Part shown: in pieces, positions 9,282 to 17,973 of the stretch
Layout: every line of letters begins with the position of its first letter
Numbering within the stretch: position 1 is the stretch's first letter
Source: UBA974 sp002292405
GTDB taxonomy: Bacteria; Bacteroidota; Bacteroidia; Flavobacteriales_D; Sanyastnellaceae
Length of the DNA: 64,000 nt
Reading direction: 5' to 3'
Assembly (NCBI GenBank): GCA_943842425.1
Contig: CALTBR010000003.1
Coordinates: forward strand, 434,001 to 498,000
Made by a program: the position numbers and the translations under genes
The notes under the pieces: model-generated
The model's input: the letters and a program-made list of their open reading frames with translations, nothing else
Told to the model about the DNA's origin: nothing
Database searches by the model: none

Positions 9282-9827
9282 ATGCGCTTCATTTTATCAC
9301 TTTTCATTTTAATTCTTGGGAGCGGCTTATCCGTTTCGGCTCAAGAGAAGATTCTTTCCGAGAACGAATTGAGAGTGAAGAAAACGACTACTTGGGCAAT
9401 GCTTCTTCCAAGTTCAGGACAAATCATGAATAAGAAATACTGGAAAGCTCCAATAGTGCTTGGGGGATTGGGCGCAAGCGTATATTACATGATTGACAAC
9501 TCATCTGAGATGAATTTATTTCTCGAAAATTGGGGATATGAAACGGATGATGATCCTTTAACTGAAAGCAATTTGACAGATAACAATGGCAATCTTTATA
9601 CGGCCTCAGACTTAAAAGATGGCGCTTACTTTTATAGGCGCAATAGAGATTTATCTTACTTGTCATTTTTCGGAGTGTATTTACTCTCTGTTATTGACGC
9701 CAATGTTGACGCTCACATGAAATTCTTTGACGCTAATGAAGATATAAGTTTGAGAATGATTCCGCCAAATTGGGGGAGATCAAGGGAGGTTTGGCAAGTA
9801 GGGCTTACTTTAAAAATTAGCAAATGA
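9282..9827 (+). CDS. DUF5683 family protein
   Basis: A 181-residue protein with a signal peptide (about residues 1-20, ending VSAQ). Its core AMLLPSSGQIMNKKYWKAP is the signature of the DUF5683 family, followed by hydrophobic segments (PIVLGGLGASVYYMID and YLSFFGVYLLSVIDANVDAHM) that could be membrane helices. The family is conserved between parB and dapB in many Flavobacteriia, and this context matches here. The biochemical role is unknown. Its stop overlaps the dapB start by 4 bp. Confidence 0.8.
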   Translation: MRFILSLFILILGSGLSVSAQEKILSENELRVKKTTTWAMLLPSSGQIMNKKYWKAPIVLGGLGASVYYMIDNSSEMNLFLENWGYETDDDPLTESNLTDNNGNLYTASDLKDGAYFYRRNRDLSYLSFFGVYLLSVIDANVDAHMKFFDANEDISLRMIPPNWGRSREVWQVGLTLKISK

Positions 9828-10492
9828 AGTTAGCAATCATCGGATATGGCAAGATGGGGCAAGCAGTTGCGAAAGTTGCTCTTGACAGCGGATGGAGTAT
9901 TGTGGCTAAAGTGGAAAAAGGCAATGATTGGAATCCAAATGATTGGGGTGCTGACATTGTTTTTGAAAGCACCAGTCCTGGAAGCGCTGTTGACAATACT
10001 CTGAGATGCATTAAGGCGGGATTGCCAGTAGTTATTGCAACAACTGGTTGGCATAGTAGATTGTCTGAGCTGGAGCATTCTGGGGGCATTGTGTTTTACG
10101 CAACCAACTTCAGCATCGGAATTCATCTTATGAATCATATCTCGAAGTATATGACACGGGTTATGACACAGTTTGCTGAATATAATGTTTCTATTCAGGA
10201 AGAACATCACACCCAGAAGCTCGATTCACCAAGTGGAACAGCTTTAACACTCTCAGAAGTGGTAAAAGCTGAAGGAGTGGAAAGAGAAATTAAAATATCC
10301 GCTTCTAGAAAAGACGATGTGGTGGGGATTCATGAATTGTGTTGGGTTTCTGAAGTGGACGAATTGGTTTTACGACATAAAGCAATTTCTAGACAAGGAT
10401 TCGCGTTAGGAGCTTTTCAAGCGTTAAATTGGCTTCTTGAAAAAGGCAGTGGGGTGTATACTATGAACGATATGATTACTGAAATTCGATAA
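9824..10492 (+). CDS. dapB: 4-hydroxy-tetrahydrodipicolinate reductase
   Basis: NAD(P)H-dependent reductase of lysine and diaminopimelate (peptidoglycan) synthesis. It starts with the Rossmann motif IGYGKMGQAV (residues 5-14) and contains ATTGW, the NFSIGIHLM stretch and the family signature EEHHTQKLDSPSGTAL at about residues 126-141, holding the catalytic His-His and substrate-binding Lys. At 222 residues it is shorter than the roughly 270 of E. coli DapB, as in other Bacteroidota. It overlaps the upstream gene by 4 bp and lies 5 nt before lepB. Confidence 0.94.
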   Translation: MKLAIIGYGKMGQAVAKVALDSGWSIVAKVEKGNDWNPNDWGADIVFESTSPGSAVDNTLRCIKAGLPVVIATTGWHSRLSELEHSGGIVFYATNFSIGIHLMNHISKYMTRVMTQFAEYNVSIQEEHHTQKLDSPSGTALTLSEVVKAEGVEREIKISASRKDDVVGIHELCWVSEVDELVLRHKAISRQGFALGAFQALNWLLEKGSGVYTMNDMITEIR

Positions 10493-10497
10493 CTAAT

Positions 10498-12105
10498 ATG
10501 AGTTTGATTCCTTGGATTTTACTTGGCCTCATTTGCCTGGAACATTTAATATTTATCCCCGCTTTGATTAAAAGGTCTGGGATAGCACCTGTGTGGCATG
10601 GATATGTTCCAATATTGAATGCCTTAGCCATCTTAAAAATAATAGAGCGACCATGGTATTGGCTAATATTCTTATTCTTTGTGCCAGGCATCAACTTGCT
10701 AATGCTTACAATTATGCATGTTGAGATCGGAATAGCTTTCGGTCGCCGATCAACAAAAGCACAGTGGCTCATGGGAGCATTACCTTGGGTTGGATTAGCT
10801 CAACTTTCAATGGGTACTGACAAGTACATGGGACCTAGGAACTGGGCGAAGAAGAAGAAAGGTGTTTTTAGAGAATGGGGAGAAGCTCTTTTATGGGCAA
10901 CAGTTGTGGCAATGACTTTTAGAATCTTTTCTTTCGAGCCTTTTACTATTCCTACAGGATCCATGGAAGGAAGTATGCTTGTGGGTGATTACCTTTTTGT
11001 AAATAAATTGAGTTACGGACCCAAGGTTCCTCAAACACCATTCACACTTCCATTCGTACATAATGCACTTCCGGGATCCCTAACTCCTAGCTATACATCT
11101 TGGTTCTCACTACCTTATATGAGACTCCCGGCACTTAGAGAGGTTGAGAGATACGATGCCGTTGTATTTAGCTTCCCTCCTGGCGATTCTATTTTTGTAG
11201 ACCCTGACCTAGTGGGTCATGACTACTATGGACTATTAAGGCGTGAAGGAATTAGAGAAGCTGGTGGAAATATTGAAAGATTTTCTAAAAACCCTGAGTT
11301 GTACCTCAGTGAGGTTAGAAAGCGCGCCATGAAAAAACCTGGACTCGCTGCTCGTCCAGTAGATAAAAAAGAAAACTACGTTAAAAGGTGCATAGGACTT
11401 CCTGGTGACTCAATTAGCTTAATCGACAGGCAAGTCTACATCAATGGTGAAGCTATTGACAACCCTGTTCATCTACAATATGAGTACAGGGTTCTATTTT
11501 CAAGTCCAATGAAGTTTGCAAATAGCATGAAACTTCTCGAGTTGACTAACGTGGACGTCAATTCAAAACAGAGAACAAATAGTGGCTTTAGCACGCTTAT
11601 GAATCTCACGAACAGCGAGATGATAAAACTTGAGGCATCTGGTCTAGCCTTGAATATTGAGATGATGAGCACTATGAATAGGAAGGGAACACTTGTGATG
11701 TTCCCAAACACTTATAATCCTGAGTTTAATGAATGGACTCCTGATGATATTGGGCCTATTTATATTCCAAAAAAAGGTAGAAATATTGATCTTAATGCTC
11801 GCAATATGGCGATGTACAGAAGAGTTATAACAGCTTTTGAAGGTCACAATATTAAAGAGAACTCTGATGGGACAGTTTTAATAGATGGTATACTGACTAA
11901 CACATACACTTTTGAACAGAGCTACTACTGGATGATGGGAGACAATAGACATAATTCCGCAGATTCTAGAATGTGGGGGTTTGTTCCTGAAGATCATATT
12001 ATCGGTTGTGCTTCGTTTACATGGTTTAGCAAGCAGAATAAAGCCCAACACGGTGAATCAAAAATCAGATGGAATAGAATGTTCAAGACCGTACAAGGGG
12101 TCTAA
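10498..12105 (+). CDS. lepB: Signal peptidase I
   Basis: Membrane-bound serine protease that cleaves signal peptides at the periplasmic face. About 130 N-terminal residues form an extra membrane region (hydrophobic segments from MSLIPWILLGLICLEH to LLMLTIMH) before the catalytic domain; this extension is usual in Bacteroidota LepB. The Ser nucleophile lies in PTGSMEGSMLVGDYLFV at about residues 152-168, the general-base Lys region is KRCIGLPGDSI at about 299-309, and the conserved GDNRHNSADSRMWG box is near the C-terminus. The 535-residue length reflects the N-terminal part and a long insert between the Lys box and box E. The wbqC-like gene follows directly. Confidence 0.94.
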   Translation: MSLIPWILLGLICLEHLIFIPALIKRSGIAPVWHGYVPILNALAILKIIERPWYWLIFLFFVPGINLLMLTIMHVEIGIAFGRRSTKAQWLMGALPWVGLAQLSMGTDKYMGPRNWAKKKKGVFREWGEALLWATVVAMTFRIFSFEPFTIPTGSMEGSMLVGDYLFVNKLSYGPKVPQTPFTLPFVHNALPGSLTPSYTSWFSLPYMRLPALREVERYDAVVFSFPPGDSIFVDPDLVGHDYYGLLRREGIREAGGNIERFSKNPELYLSEVRKRAMKKPGLAARPVDKKENYVKRCIGLPGDSISLIDRQVYINGEAIDNPVHLQYEYRVLFSSPMKFANSMKLLELTNVDVNSKQRTNSGFSTLMNLTNSEMIKLEASGLALNIEMMSTMNRKGTLVMFPNTYNPEFNEWTPDDIGPIYIPKKGRNIDLNARNMAMYRRVITAFEGHNIKENSDGTVLIDGILTNTYTFEQSYYWMMGDNRHNSADSRMWGFVPEDHIIGCASFTWFSKQNKAQHGESKIRWNRMFKTVQGV

Positions 12106-12771
12106 ATGAAAGAGCTTCCTATCAGAAGAATATTACCAACTTGTCCGTTTCCTAACCTAGCTTGGTATAAGGTAGCATTATCTGAGGGTGAGGTAATCTT
12201 AGACACCCAGGAGAACTACGTAAAGCAAACAGATCGAAATCGTATTTTTATTGCCGATGCCCATGGCGCGAAATTTATTACACTTCCAGTTCACAGGCGC
12301 AATGCAAATAGTCGCTCTATTCGCGATGTTGTATTTTCCGAAGATATGGTCCCTAGGGTTATCATGAGGCACTTCACAACAGCTTACAGCTCAGCTCCTT
12401 TTTTTGAACATTTCGAGCATGAATTGATGGAGTTCTTTGAGAAGTTCGGCAAACCTGGAAAATCGCTGCTGGAATTCAACCTGGCTAGTTTCAAATGGGT
12501 TGAACAGATGATAGGACTAAAGCGAGACGGAGGTTTTGTGAAAAATTCTAAATATACATATACAGATCCGGTTAAGATGGTGGAGGGGGATTTCAGAAAA
12601 AAGGGAGCATTGACAACTAAAGTTTGGTCTTATAAAAAGTATGCACAAATCTTTGAAGACAGAAATGGATTCATAGAAGGTCGCTCTGTCTTAGACGCTA
12701 TGTTTCACGAGCCAAACGAAGTGAAGAATTGGTGCTTAGAAACCTATCTTCGCACTCTGAAAAATGAATAA
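12106..12771 (+). CDS. WbqC family protein
   Basis: A 221-residue protein of the WbqC-like family. The family is found in O-antigen/polysaccharide gene clusters and beside lepB in Bacteroidota, and its activity is not well defined. Visible family features are the N-terminal CPFPNLAWY region, ENYVKQTDRNRIFIADAHGAK (split by a short loop), TLPVHRR and YSSAPFFEHF at about residues 85-95. No signal peptide or membrane segment is present, so it is cytoplasmic. It starts immediately after the lepB stop and overlaps gcvT by one base, so all three are co-transcribed. Confidence 0.82.
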   Translation: MKELPIRRILPTCPFPNLAWYKVALSEGEVILDTQENYVKQTDRNRIFIADAHGAKFITLPVHRRNANSRSIRDVVFSEDMVPRVIMRHFTTAYSSAPFFEHFEHELMEFFEKFGKPGKSLLEFNLASFKWVEQMIGLKRDGGFVKNSKYTYTDPVKMVEGDFRKKGALTTKVWSYKKYAQIFEDRNGFIEGRSVLDAMFHEPNEVKNWCLETYLRTLKNE

Positions 12772-13859
12772 TGGAAAAGCCTGACCTTAGGAAGACTGCC
12801 TTATATGAGAAGCATCTCGAATTGGGAGCTAAAATGGTTGATTACTCTGGATTTGAGATGCCCGTTTCGTATGATGGCCTCAAAGTTGAACATGCATCCG
12901 TTAGAGAGAAGGTGGGGATGTTCGACGTGAGTCACATGGGAGAATTTACGATCAAAGGCGAAGATGCTTTAGAGGTTTTGCAGAACATAACAACGAATGA
13001 CGTCTCGAAATTAAATGACGGTAAAATACAATACAGCTGCATCCCAAATGGAAAAGGAGGCATCGTGGATGATCTTTTAATTTACAGAATGAGTGAGGGA
13101 AATTACATGCTGGTTGTTAATGCAAGTAATATGGATAAGGATTGGGATTTTATTTCTCATAAAATCAAGGATGGTGCGTACAACGTCACTTTTGAGAACA
13201 AATCTGATGGACTTGCTCTCATTGCTTTGCAAGGCCCGAACGCCACCGACGCCCTCTCCCCTCTCACGAGTGTAAACCCTGAAGACCTCGCCTACTACAC
13301 CTTTATTAGCGCTGAGATATTGGGGGTCAAATGTATCGTTTCAGCAACTGGATATACTGGGGCTGGTGGATATGAGCTTTATATTCCGGTTGAGCATTCT
13401 GGTATGGTTTGGTCTAAATTATTAGAAAATGGAGTTACACCATGCGGATTAGGCGCGAGAGACACTCTGAGGATGGAGATGGGGTTCTGCTTGTACGGTA
13501 ACGATATAGACGAAACAACGAACGCTATCGAAGCTGGACTAGGCTGGATCACTAAGTTTTCAAAAGATTTCACTGACAAAAATCTTTTAGAGGAAGTTAA
13601 AGCTGCAGGACCTTCACGTAGACTGAAAGGTCTTAAAATGATCGGCAGAGGAATTCCCCGAAACGGCTACGAAGTGGTCACTCAATCTGGAGAAGTCGTT
13701 GGGCAAGTCACGAGTGGAACAATGAGCCCAACATTAGGATACGGCATAGGAATGGCATACATTAACTCAGAATTTTCTAAGAACGGAAATAAGTTGTCTG
13801 TGAGGATTAGAAATAAAAATATTGAGGCAGAAGTGGTTATGTTCCCGTTCTTAAAATAA
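12771..13859 (+). CDS. gcvT: Glycine cleavage system T protein (aminomethyltransferase)
   Basis: Tetrahydrofolate-dependent aminomethyltransferase that takes the aminomethyl group from the lipoylated H protein and releases ammonia and 5,10-methylene-THF. The length of 362 residues is typical. Family motifs include the N-terminal KTALYEKHLELGAKMVDYSG, DVSHMGEF, ATGYTGAGGYELY at about residues 192-204, GLGARDTLRMEMG at about 225-237 and the C-terminal GQVTSGTMSPTLGYGIGMAY region that binds folate. The ATG shares a base with the upstream stop. Its H and P partners are not in the window. Confidence 0.95.
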   Translation: MEKPDLRKTALYEKHLELGAKMVDYSGFEMPVSYDGLKVEHASVREKVGMFDVSHMGEFTIKGEDALEVLQNITTNDVSKLNDGKIQYSCIPNGKGGIVDDLLIYRMSEGNYMLVVNASNMDKDWDFISHKIKDGAYNVTFENKSDGLALIALQGPNATDALSPLTSVNPEDLAYYTFISAEILGVKCIVSATGYTGAGGYELYIPVEHSGMVWSKLLENGVTPCGLGARDTLRMEMGFCLYGNDIDETTNAIEAGLGWITKFSKDFTDKNLLEEVKAAGPSRRLKGLKMIGRGIPRNGYEVVTQSGEVVGQVTSGTMSPTLGYGIGMAYINSEFSKNGNKLSVRIRNKNIEAEVVMFPFLK

Positions 13860-13875
13860 GGTAAATAAAAATTAG

Positions 13876-14670
13876 ATGAACCCAAAAGAATTTCCTCAAA
13901 TTGAGGCCTGCTTTTCACCTCGTGATTTTTACCTATACGAAGAGGATTTTGAAGTAGTTGTAGTGATAGACGTCCTTAGAGCAACATCTGCAATTTGCGC
14001 TGCAATTGAAAATGGCGTTGAGGGTATTATTCCTGTTTCAACTGTTGAGGATGCAAGAACTTACTTAGACAAAGGGTATATAGCTGCAGCAGAAAGAGAA
14101 GGTAAGATTGTTGAGGGCTTTACACTAGGAAACTCTCCTTACTCTTATTTGGACGAAAAGCTAAAGGGTAAAACCGTAGTCCTTACAACAACAAATGGGA
14201 CGAAAGCTTTAAAAATTGCAGAACATAAAAAGACGGTAGTCGTCGGGTCTTTGAACAACCTTGACGCCTTAGTGTCATGGATAGTGAGCAGGGGCGAGAA
14301 CACATTGTTACTAGCCTCGGGGTGGAAAGACAAGTTCAATCTAGAAGATACTATATGTGCAGGCGCTATTCTAGAAGGTGTTTTATCAAGCAAAGCGTTC
14401 CGCTCTAATGAGGACAGCTCAATTGCGGCAATGTTTCTCGCTAAATCTGCGAGAGACAATCAATTTGCATTTTTAAAATCTAGCTCTCACAGAATAAGGC
14501 TGCGAAATCTGAATTTAAATGCAGATGTGAAGTACTGCCTTACGCCTAACAATTTATCTGCGATACCCATTTTAAAAGATGGAGTTTTAATCTCGCAAGA
14601 AAACTTTGACAAAGCGGTCAAAGCAGAAAATGGCGAAAAAACGAATGGCGAGGAAAAGGTTGGCCTTTAA
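13876..14670 (+). CDS. ComB-like 2-phosphosulfolactate phosphatase family protein
   Basis: A 264-residue protein of the ComB family (Mg-dependent 2-phosphosulfolactate phosphatase in coenzyme M biosynthesis of methanogens). Visible motifs are VVVIDVLRATSAI at about residues 27-39, with the Asp/Arg active-site region, then the ERE/EGFTLGNSP stretch and TTTNGTKAL. Bacteroidota do not make coenzyme M by this route and no other pathway genes lie nearby, so the true substrate is unknown. The 3' end overlaps the next gene's start region by about 40 bp. Confidence 0.78.
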   Translation: MNPKEFPQIEACFSPRDFYLYEEDFEVVVVIDVLRATSAICAAIENGVEGIIPVSTVEDARTYLDKGYIAAAEREGKIVEGFTLGNSPYSYLDEKLKGKTVVLTTTNGTKALKIAEHKKTVVVGSLNNLDALVSWIVSRGENTLLLASGWKDKFNLEDTICAGAILEGVLSSKAFRSNEDSSIAAMFLAKSARDNQFAFLKSSSHRIRLRNLNLNADVKYCLTPNNLSAIPILKDGVLISQENFDKAVKAENGEKTNGEEKVGL

Positions 14671-15631
14671 ACAGTTTAGACTTACTCTTGGTATTATATG
14701 CCTGGCAACTACAATCATTTTAGTTAATTGGGGCTTTGCACCTCACAAAGAACTACATGCAGTTGCCATCACGGCTCTACCCCCTTCTATCTTTCATTTT
14801 TTCAAATCTCACCAAGCTGAACTAATTAGTAGAGCAACTGACGCTGACAAAAGGAAACATGGAGTCGAAGATGAAGCTGCTCGTCATTACATAGATCTCG
14901 ATCATTTTACTGAGGGAATAGAACCGTGTAGCTGGTTCGACGCATGCGATAATTTCACTGAGGACACACTTAAAGAGAGAGGTGTCCTTCCATGGAATAT
15001 AGAATTTGTTTACATGTCTTTGGTTCACGAATTCTCTAAGGACACATTAAACACAGCAAAAGTCATACGACTTTGTGCAGACCTGGGACATTACATTGCC
15101 GACGCTCACGTGCCGCTCCACACATCTTCTAATTATAATGGTCAGTTTTCTGGCCAAACAGGCATTCACGCACTTTGGGAAACCCATGTCTACGAGACCT
15201 TACGAAGCTCTTGGACTCCAAGGAAGATCGAGGCTAGATATATTAAAAACGTACGTAAATGGGTTTGGTCTATCATTCAAGAAAGCCACCAAGATGTAGA
15301 CGAGGTGCTTGCGAAAGAAATAATGGTGAGAGAAATGAAAGACGCTCCTGAAGAATATGGGTACAGAACTCGCGGCAGAACACTTACTCTTGTGCCTACT
15401 CCTGCATTTTGCGAAGTCTATAGCATAGAAATGGAAGGAATGGTAGAAAGGCGATTCTTTTCAGCGGCGCAGGCTATTAGTTCTATTTGGTACACTTCGT
15501 GGGCTGATGCTGGAGCACCAGAGCTTCCTTTTAAGTTGAAATCACAAAGTGCTATTAACATGAATGGATTAGTCCGTTTTTTTCAAGGTCTGCACAAAGA
15601 CCATCAGGAGCACGTTGAGGAAGACCCGTAG
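14630..15631 (+). CDS. S1/P1-nuclease / zinc-dependent phospholipase C-like protein
   Basis: A membrane-anchored or exported protein of the all-helical trinuclear-zinc fold shared by S1/P1 nucleases and bacterial phospholipase C. After a basic N-terminus and one hydrophobic segment (LGIICLATTIILVNWGFAP), the metal-ligand pattern is visible: W-G-x4-H near the new N-terminus, HYIDLDHF, HEFSKDT and the cluster HYIADAHVPLH followed by H-A-L-W-E. I chose the ATG at 14630 (MAKKRMARKR); an in-frame TTG exists 24 nt upstream and an ATG 15 nt downstream. Whether it acts on nucleic acid or lipid cannot be told from sequence. Its 3' end overlaps the convergent thioesterase gene by 77 bp. Confidence 0.75.
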   Translation: MAKKRMARKRLAFKQFRLTLGIICLATTIILVNWGFAPHKELHAVAITALPPSIFHFFKSHQAELISRATDADKRKHGVEDEAARHYIDLDHFTEGIEPCSWFDACDNFTEDTLKERGVLPWNIEFVYMSLVHEFSKDTLNTAKVIRLCADLGHYIADAHVPLHTSSNYNGQFSGQTGIHALWETHVYETLRSSWTPRKIEARYIKNVRKWVWSIIQESHQDVDEVLAKEIMVREMKDAPEEYGYRTRGRTLTLVPTPAFCEVYSIEMEGMVERRFFSAAQAISSIWYTSWADAGAPELPFKLKSQSAINMNGLVRFFQGLHKDHQEHVEEDP

Positions 15632-16013
15632 AGGCATTGACAAACGCTAAGGTGACTTGGGCTTCTACTAATAGTTCATTCTCATGTTTAATTTTAAAAA
15701 CGAAAATTAGTTTTGATGTAGGAGGTGTGAGCACGTGAGATTCTATACTTAAGATTTGATCATAACGAGCCGGCTTCTTATACTTTAGGTTTAGATCAAT
15801 TACAGGAAGTAAAATTCCTTTTTTCTCCATTTCAGAATAAACCCAACCGATTTCTCTTAATGTATCAACTCTTGCAGCCTCCAACATCGGAACATAGGAC
15901 CCATGATAAACCATATCCATTCTATCCGTATCAGAATATCTTACTCTATGCTTAACAGAAAATACTTTCTTATTTCCAATATTTACCCATGTTGAATTTA
16001 GCGAATCGCTCAT
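15555..16013 (-). CDS. Acyl-CoA thioesterase (hot-dog fold, YbgC/4HBT type)
   Basis: A 152-residue hot-dog-fold thioesterase. The catalytic motif region RYSDTDRMDMVYHGSYVPMLEAAR (split around residue 35, with Asp in YSDTD) matches the 4-hydroxybenzoyl-CoA thioesterase family, followed by DLNLKYKKPARYDQIL. The acyl-CoA substrate is unknown. It stands just upstream of and divergent from dnaA, a gene pair common in Flavobacteriia. The 3' end overlaps the convergent plus-strand gene by 77 bp. Confidence 0.85.
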   Translation of the reverse strand: MSDSLNSTWVNIGNKKVFSVKHRVRYSDTDRMDMVYHGSYVPMLEAARVDTLREIGWVYSEMEKKGILLPVIDLNLKYKKPARYDQILSIESHVLTPPTSKLIFVFKIKHENELLVEAQVTLAFVNASTGLPQRAPDGLCADLEKNGLIHSC

Positions 16014-16367
16014 AAAAGTAAAATTATTTCAATAAATCTTAAGATTTTCTTAAATTATTTTTTTCCGTAAACATCGATATATTAAGAAATATTTATATAA
16101 AATTTAATGTACATATCAAGTATATTTAAGAAAGCTAATCAACTTAACAAATGTTAAAATACTGTTAATCAAATATTGATTACCCTTGAGTTAAACAATT
16201 ACAATTTAACATACCGCACATAACTTTACATTTTCAGTTAAACACATCAATGAAAAAATAAAATCGTAATCAAAAATTTTGAAAAAACAATAGGAGTTCA
16301 GTTTTTTTTTACAAATGTTTTGTCGAATATTGCTCTCTGAAATCACCACATTAAATATTACGAATTT
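16014..16367. promoter_or_regulatory. AT-rich spacer between thioesterase and dnaA; possible origin/regulatory region
   Basis: This 354-bp non-coding stretch is very AT-rich and contains several short perfect palindromes: AAATCTTAAGATTT at 16034-16047, TTAACA-AA-TGTTAA at 16144-16157 and TAATCAA-ATA-TTGATTA at 16166-16182. There is no consensus DnaA box; the best is TTAAACACA (two mismatches) at 16238-16246. It may be a DNA-unwinding element or the dnaA regulatory region; this is inference from position and composition. Confidence 0.35.
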
Positions 16368-17804
16368 ATGGAACAAAACCACAACAATGTCTGGGCCAAT
16401 TGCCTTGCTGTTATCAGCGACAATATCAGTACTCAAGCATACAAGACGTGGTTCTCTCCAATTAAACCGGTGAAACTGGACAATAGCGTACTAACAATAC
16501 AAGTACCGTCCCAATTCTTTTATGAGTGGCTTGAAGAGCACTATGTGTCTTTACTAAGAAAGACTATTCGGAAAGAATTGGGCACGGATGCCCGGTTAGA
16601 ATACAGTATTATTATGGAGCATAATCTTGAAGGAAATCAAGCAAGTCCATACACAGTTAAAGTTCCCACTTCTCATCGCGCAGCAACACGTAATCAAGAA
16701 GTAAATATGCCTGTCGTGGGCCAACCAGCTCCGATAAAAAATCCTTTTGTGATTCCAGGCCTTAGGAAACTTAAAATCGATTCTAACTTAAACCCCAATT
16801 ACGCATTCGATAGTTTTGTCGAAGGAGAGTGCAACAGACTTGCTAGATCTGCAGGATTTGCAGTTGCAAATAAACCAGGAGGAACTGCTTTTAATCCACT
16901 ACTTATATATGGTGGAGTAGGGCTTGGTAAAACACACCTTGCGCACGCTATAGGGATTGAGATTAAAAATCAAACTCCTGACAAGACGGTACTGTATGTT
17001 ACATCTGAACGTTTCACTCATCAGTTTATTGATTCTGTCAGAAACAACACAGTAAACGACTTCAGTCACTTCTATCAAATGATAGACGTACTGATTATTG
17101 ACGACGTACAATTCTTCAGCGGAAAAGAAAAGACTCAAGATGTCTTCTTCCACATCTTCAACCACCTTCATCAAACAGGAAAACAGCTCGTACTAACAGC
17201 TGATAAACCACCTGTTGAAATGCAAGGCATGGAGCAGAGACTTCTAAGCAGATTCAAGTGGGGATTAAGCGCTGACTTACAGACTCCTTCCCTTGAAACA
17301 CGAATGGCTATTCTAGAAAAAAAGATGTATGGAGATGGCATAGATATGCCACGTGAAGTTGTTGAATACCTTGCGTACAGCATAACTACTAATGTAAGAG
17401 AATTAGAAGGCGCTTTAGTCTCACTAATTGCTCAGAGCAGCCTCAACAAGAAAGCGATTACTTTAGATCTTGCTCGTCAGATGATTGACAAGTTCGTTAA
17501 GAACACTGCTCGTGAAGTAAGCATAGACTATATACAAAAAGTAGTTTGCGATTACTTTGACCTTCCTATAGAGCTTCTAAAGTCTAAGACTAGAAAGAGA
17601 GAGATTGTTCAGGCACGACAAATTGCGATGTATTTCTCCAAGAAAATGACGAAGTCATCTCTTGCTAATATCGGGCTTCACTGCGGAGGAAAAGATCACG
17701 CAACTGTACTTCACGCATGCAGAACAGTAAATAATTTGAGTGAAACTGATAAGCACTTCAGGAAGTATCTTGACGATCTTGAGAAGAAGCTTGCTATTCA
17801 CTAA
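16368..17804 (+). CDS. dnaA: Chromosomal replication initiator DnaA
   Basis: AAA+ ATPase that binds DnaA boxes and opens the origin. Domain I is residues 1-80 (WANCLAVISDNISTQAYKTWF), then a short linker. Domain III has Walker A GGVGLGKTHLAHAIG at about residues 182-196, Walker B VLIIDDVQFF at about 243-252 and sensor motifs; domain IV carries the DnaA signature CGGKDHATVLHACRTVN near residue 441, which recognises the box. The 478-residue length is typical. It is flanked by the thioesterase and the tyrosine phosphatase and ends at a strong terminator. Confidence 0.97.
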   Translation: MEQNHNNVWANCLAVISDNISTQAYKTWFSPIKPVKLDNSVLTIQVPSQFFYEWLEEHYVSLLRKTIRKELGTDARLEYSIIMEHNLEGNQASPYTVKVPTSHRAATRNQEVNMPVVGQPAPIKNPFVIPGLRKLKIDSNLNPNYAFDSFVEGECNRLARSAGFAVANKPGGTAFNPLLIYGGVGLGKTHLAHAIGIEIKNQTPDKTVLYVTSERFTHQFIDSVRNNTVNDFSHFYQMIDVLIIDDVQFFSGKEKTQDVFFHIFNHLHQTGKQLVLTADKPPVEMQGMEQRLLSRFKWGLSADLQTPSLETRMAILEKKMYGDGIDMPREVVEYLAYSITTNVRELEGALVSLIAQSSLNKKAITLDLARQMIDKFVKNTAREVSIDYIQKVVCDYFDLPIELLKSKTRKREIVQARQIAMYFSKKMTKSSLANIGLHCGGKDHATVLHACRTVNNLSETDKHFRKYLDDLEKKLAIH

Positions 17805-17836
17805 GCTATCTAATTAACTGTAATATAACATCAATA

Positions 17837-17877
17837 TTGAAACGGGCCTATTCATTTAGTTCCGTTTTTTTTTCAAT
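17837..17877 (+). terminator. Rho-independent terminator after dnaA
   Basis: ATTGAAACGG pairs with CCGTTTTTTTTTCAAT around a loop of about 16 nt, with the T tract in the 3' arm. It lies 32 nt after the dnaA stop. Confidence 0.7.
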
Positions 17878-17973
17878 TATCTGATTGCTAAAGTGTTTCA
17901 ATTATAAATGACAAGTAACAATTGAGTTGGATGCAACATCTATCATAGGGAAAATCAACCTAAATATGATTTA

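Noticed and set aside
15732..15737. CACGTG core as a possible parS site
   Set aside because: Flanks do not match TGTTTCACGTGAAACA and it lies inside the thioesterase gene; other CACGTG occurrences near 15110 and 17345 also fail.
16238..16246. DnaA box TTAAACACA upstream of dnaA
   Set aside because: Two mismatches in a very AT-rich region are expected by chance; not enough to call a box.
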